Source: Candidatus Hodarchaeota archaeon
GTDB taxonomy: Archaea > Asgardarchaeota > Heimdallarchaeia > Hodarchaeales > YT1-057
DNA: 6,423 nt
Direction of reading: 5' to 3'
Assembly: GCA_016839955.1 (NCBI GenBank)
Contig: JAEOTI010000302.1
Location: 1 to 6,423 of the forward strand
The translations under genes and the position numbers were made by a program. Below the pieces are notes generated by a model that worked only from the letters and a program-made list of their open reading frames with translations, made no database searches and was not told where the DNA came from. Positions 4,480 to 6,423 of this stretch are shown piece by piece. The number at the start of each line of letters is the position of its first letter. Position 1 is the stretch's first letter.

Positions 4480-6291
4480 TTGAAAAAGCTCTCAATAACA
4501 TTTGGGACTCTCTTATTTTTAGTAATGGTCGGACAAACTGTCATTCCAGTAACCGCGGTAAGTCTGGAGACAATCACCGGCTATACACTAACAGATGATA
4601 AATTTGCAGTCAAAGTCGATATGAATCAAAAGTTATCTGATATTTTCAATGGAAATTTTCAGGGAACTAAGATTCAAATGACAGACGACATGCTGAACGC
4701 TTCTAACCCAAATCAGGTTGCAGATGGGTATGAAGACGACCAAGAATTCTATATGGCCTATGTAAACAACCGTGGTATTCAAACAGCCTACAACGCTTTA
4801 CTCAAATTTGAACATAATGTGACTGGTGATGAAGTTCTCAAAGCTCTTCCAGGCCTTTGGGAATCATATGTACCTGATAATTTCGAAAGTAGTGTTATAA
4901 ATGCTGCAGAAAGCTTCCAAGTTGGCCATGTTAATGCAACTGCTCCATTCCAGACTCTCATAGAACATTGGAACACTCTACCCAATGCTGCAGGCGACAG
5001 AACTGAAATGTTTGTGACAAACCATTATGTTGCTTTAATGGCTTACAGCACAACTGGATCTGATCAATTCCTCGACTCTGGCGACGATATGTACCTAGGA
5101 TATACTTTTGCATTTAATTATCTACAGGAAGCTATTAATGATTTCATTGAAACTGAAACGGGTACAGCTGATTTTATTGCACCTTACAACGCAGTACCAT
5201 TCTTTACTAACCCAAGTACGGGTGTTTATGAATTCGGCGTTGAATACCAAAACCTCTTTGTCGTCTGGCAAGCTATTGATATGGAAGACTTTAACACTCG
5301 AGCAGGACACATCATCTTTGGTGGCGACATTGCTGCCATGACATTGTTGGACAGCTTAAAATTCACCTATAGGCTGACCTATACGGAACTTGGTCCTTCT
5401 GCAATTGATCCCACGATCACAGAAGTCTGGGCAGACATACAAACAACTTATGACTTTGGTGAGACAAATCTTCTCATTACTGATGAAAGTGCTTGGCCTG
5501 GTGGTTTTACACCAAGTGACTCTGATTCTTTCTTACTTAATGATCCAGAATATACATTCACACTTCCTAGTGGTCTAGCAGATGCAATTCAACTCTATGA
5601 TCCATCATTCCCAGATACGTTCACCGTCCAACTCCCTGACTTTGCATTCTATCTTAATGATGATGCAAAAAGGCGAATTGCATGGGATGCCGGCGGATAT
5701 GGAATGATCATGACTACAATGACTAATGTTTTCGCTCTAGACCTTAAAACAAGACAGGAACAGGTATTTACTCACCAAACTAATGAGACAGATACGGATG
5801 ATTACGTCAATGCGACCATAGATGTTCTTGCAACTGGCAACAAAGCATTTCACACAAGCTTTAGCAATAAACTAACTTACACCCTGACTGGAACAGGAAT
5901 CCATGATGGAAGTTATATGGTTGCGGTCGAGTACTGGCCTGCTGATGCAACCTTTGCCCAAGGGCTTGGATGGTTCTACTTCAAACTTGAGTTAGGACTA
6001 GCAGGAGCTTTCCTATATATTCTCGCTAAAGAAATGGGTTTAGACACTGTTGCGCAGCAAGGACGAATTCTAAGTGTTGACCATAGTGCCTACTTTACTC
6101 TAACAGCGTTCTGGCGTTGGAGTGGTGGTGCTATAAACCACGATCCTACCTATACCGCGATGTCTGGTGAGAAAGAAGAAGGTGAAGAGACAGATACAGC
6201 TTCATCAGAAGGAGCCTTCACACCTGGTTTTGAGTTCCTAGTTGCAGTTCTTGCAGTTGTCCCAATTGCTCTCTATAAGAAACGAAAGTAG
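4480..6291 (+). CDS. Large secreted surface protein with PGF-type C-terminal sorting tail
   Basis: The protein has 603 residues. A signal peptide (MKKLSITFGTLLFLVMVG, cleavage probably near 26) leads into an acidic, aromatic-rich outside region of about 540 residues with five or so N-x-S/T sequons. A Glu/Thr/Ser linker (about 563-579) precedes TPGF (581-584), a hydrophobic helix and a final KKRK. That tripartite tail matches PGF-CTERM and the related Asgard CTERM signals, in which an archaeosortase cuts at the motif and attaches the protein to lipid; no sortase gene is in this window. I recognise no catalytic domain. It shares FAVKVDMN (42-49), GYTFAFN...ETETG (207-228), YEFGVEYQNLFVVW (240-253) and WSGGAINHDPTY (547-558) with the 2193-3836 product, in the same order. 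It has its own leader and terminator, so it is probably expressed separately, perhaps strongly, as a cell-surface component. The start is TTG. Confidence 0.85.
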   Translation: MKKLSITFGTLLFLVMVGQTVIPVTAVSLETITGYTLTDDKFAVKVDMNQKLSDIFNGNFQGTKIQMTDDMLNASNPNQVADGYEDDQEFYMAYVNNRGIQTAYNALLKFEHNVTGDEVLKALPGLWESYVPDNFESSVINAAESFQVGHVNATAPFQTLIEHWNTLPNAAGDRTEMFVTNHYVALMAYSTTGSDQFLDSGDDMYLGYTFAFNYLQEAINDFIETETGTADFIAPYNAVPFFTNPSTGVYEFGVEYQNLFVVWQAIDMEDFNTRAGHIIFGGDIAAMTLLDSLKFTYRLTYTELGPSAIDPTITEVWADIQTTYDFGETNLLITDESAWPGGFTPSDSDSFLLNDPEYTFTLPSGLADAIQLYDPSFPDTFTVQLPDFAFYLNDDAKRRIAWDAGGYGMIMTTMTNVFALDLKTRQEQVFTHQTNETDTDDYVNATIDVLATGNKAFHTSFSNKLTYTLTGTGIHDGSYMVAVEYWPADATFAQGLGWFYFKLELGLAGAFLYILAKEMGLDTVAQQGRILSVDHSAYFTLTAFWRWSGGAINHDPTYTAMSGEKEEGEETDTASSEGAFTPGFEFLVAVLAVVPIALYKKRK

Positions 6292-6325
6292 GGGTATTTC
6301 TTCCCCTTTTTTCCTTTTTTTTTTT
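6290..6325 (+). terminator. Hairpin plus oligo-T terminator of the surface protein gene
   Basis: AGGGG (6290-6294, overlapping the stop codon) pairs with CCCCT (6303-6307) around an 8-nt loop. T-runs follow to 6312 and from 6315 to 6325. Archaeal termination needs mainly the oligo-T tracts, which are unusually long here. Confidence 0.7.
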
Positions 6326-6423
6326 AAGATCTTTCTTGATTTTCTTTTCTGAATATTTTCTTTCTATTTTGTTTTTTTAGGCTTATTTCTCTGTTTATGA
6401 GGAAAAAAATATTTTTAAATGGG
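6326..6423 (+). promoter_or_regulatory. T-rich non-coding tail, possible promoter at its end
   Basis: No gene is visible. The plus strand is very pyrimidine-rich to about 6390. Near the edge, a purine run (GGAAAAAAAT, 6401-6410) followed by TTTTTAAAT (6412-6420) has the BRE-plus-TATA look of an archaeal promoter for a gene beyond the window. Low-complexity AT sequence could mimic this. Confidence 0.3.

Overview
The window reads as AT-rich archaeal DNA. The reasons are an FwdC-type formylmethanofuran dehydrogenase subunit, membrane-tethered winged-helix proteins, a PGF/CTERM-like surface-anchoring tail and Shine-Dalgarno-plus-TTG starts. FwdC together with a large secreted protein carrying a PGF-type C-terminal anchor would fit an Asgard archaeon (Heimdall/Loki type). 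Thermoplasmata-like or other archaea cannot be excluded from sequence alone.

Layout. Positions 1-576 hold the C-terminal ~190 residues of FwdC (tetrahydromethanopterin-branch C1 metabolism), cut by the window edge. After a 75-nt gap, 652-2196 encodes a membrane protein with a signal peptide, a ~270-residue outside domain, two transmembrane helices and two cytoplasmic winged-helix domains. Its stop overlaps the TTG start of 2193-3836, a glycosylation-site-rich surface protein with one C-terminal membrane anchor. A ~640-nt stretch (3837-4479) has no convincing protein gene but a lot of RNA-like structure. After it, 4480-6291 encodes a second surface protein with a PGF-type C-terminal sorting tail, followed by a hairpin/oligo-T terminator.

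Two things stand out. First, the two surface proteins (2193-3836 and 4480-6291) are divergent, colinear homologues. They share an N-terminal FA-hydrophobic-D-hydrophobic-N motif, a central ETG...FG.xYxN..V.W block and a C-terminal W[SN]Gxx[IL]xxDPx[YF] block. One is translationally coupled to the membrane-tethered regulator and the other is a separate transcription unit downstream. This suggests an uncharacterised envelope sensing/regulation module in which the regulator and a membrane-anchored family member act on, or respond to, the larger surface protein.

Second, the intergenic region contains a 53% GC island (about 4095-4250) in ~25% GC flanks. It folds into a series of hairpins whose imperfect pairs become G.U wobbles mostly on the minus strand. 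One end carries GTGAACTACCCC followed by a GC hairpin and CTTCCTGC, which resembles the ends of IS200/IS605-group (TnpB/IscB) elements and their associated structured RNAs. No nuclease or transposase gene lies beside it, so it looks like an orphan omegaRNA/HEARO-like RNA or a solo element end. The 5' leader of the 4480 gene, on the plus strand, has its own series of hairpins.
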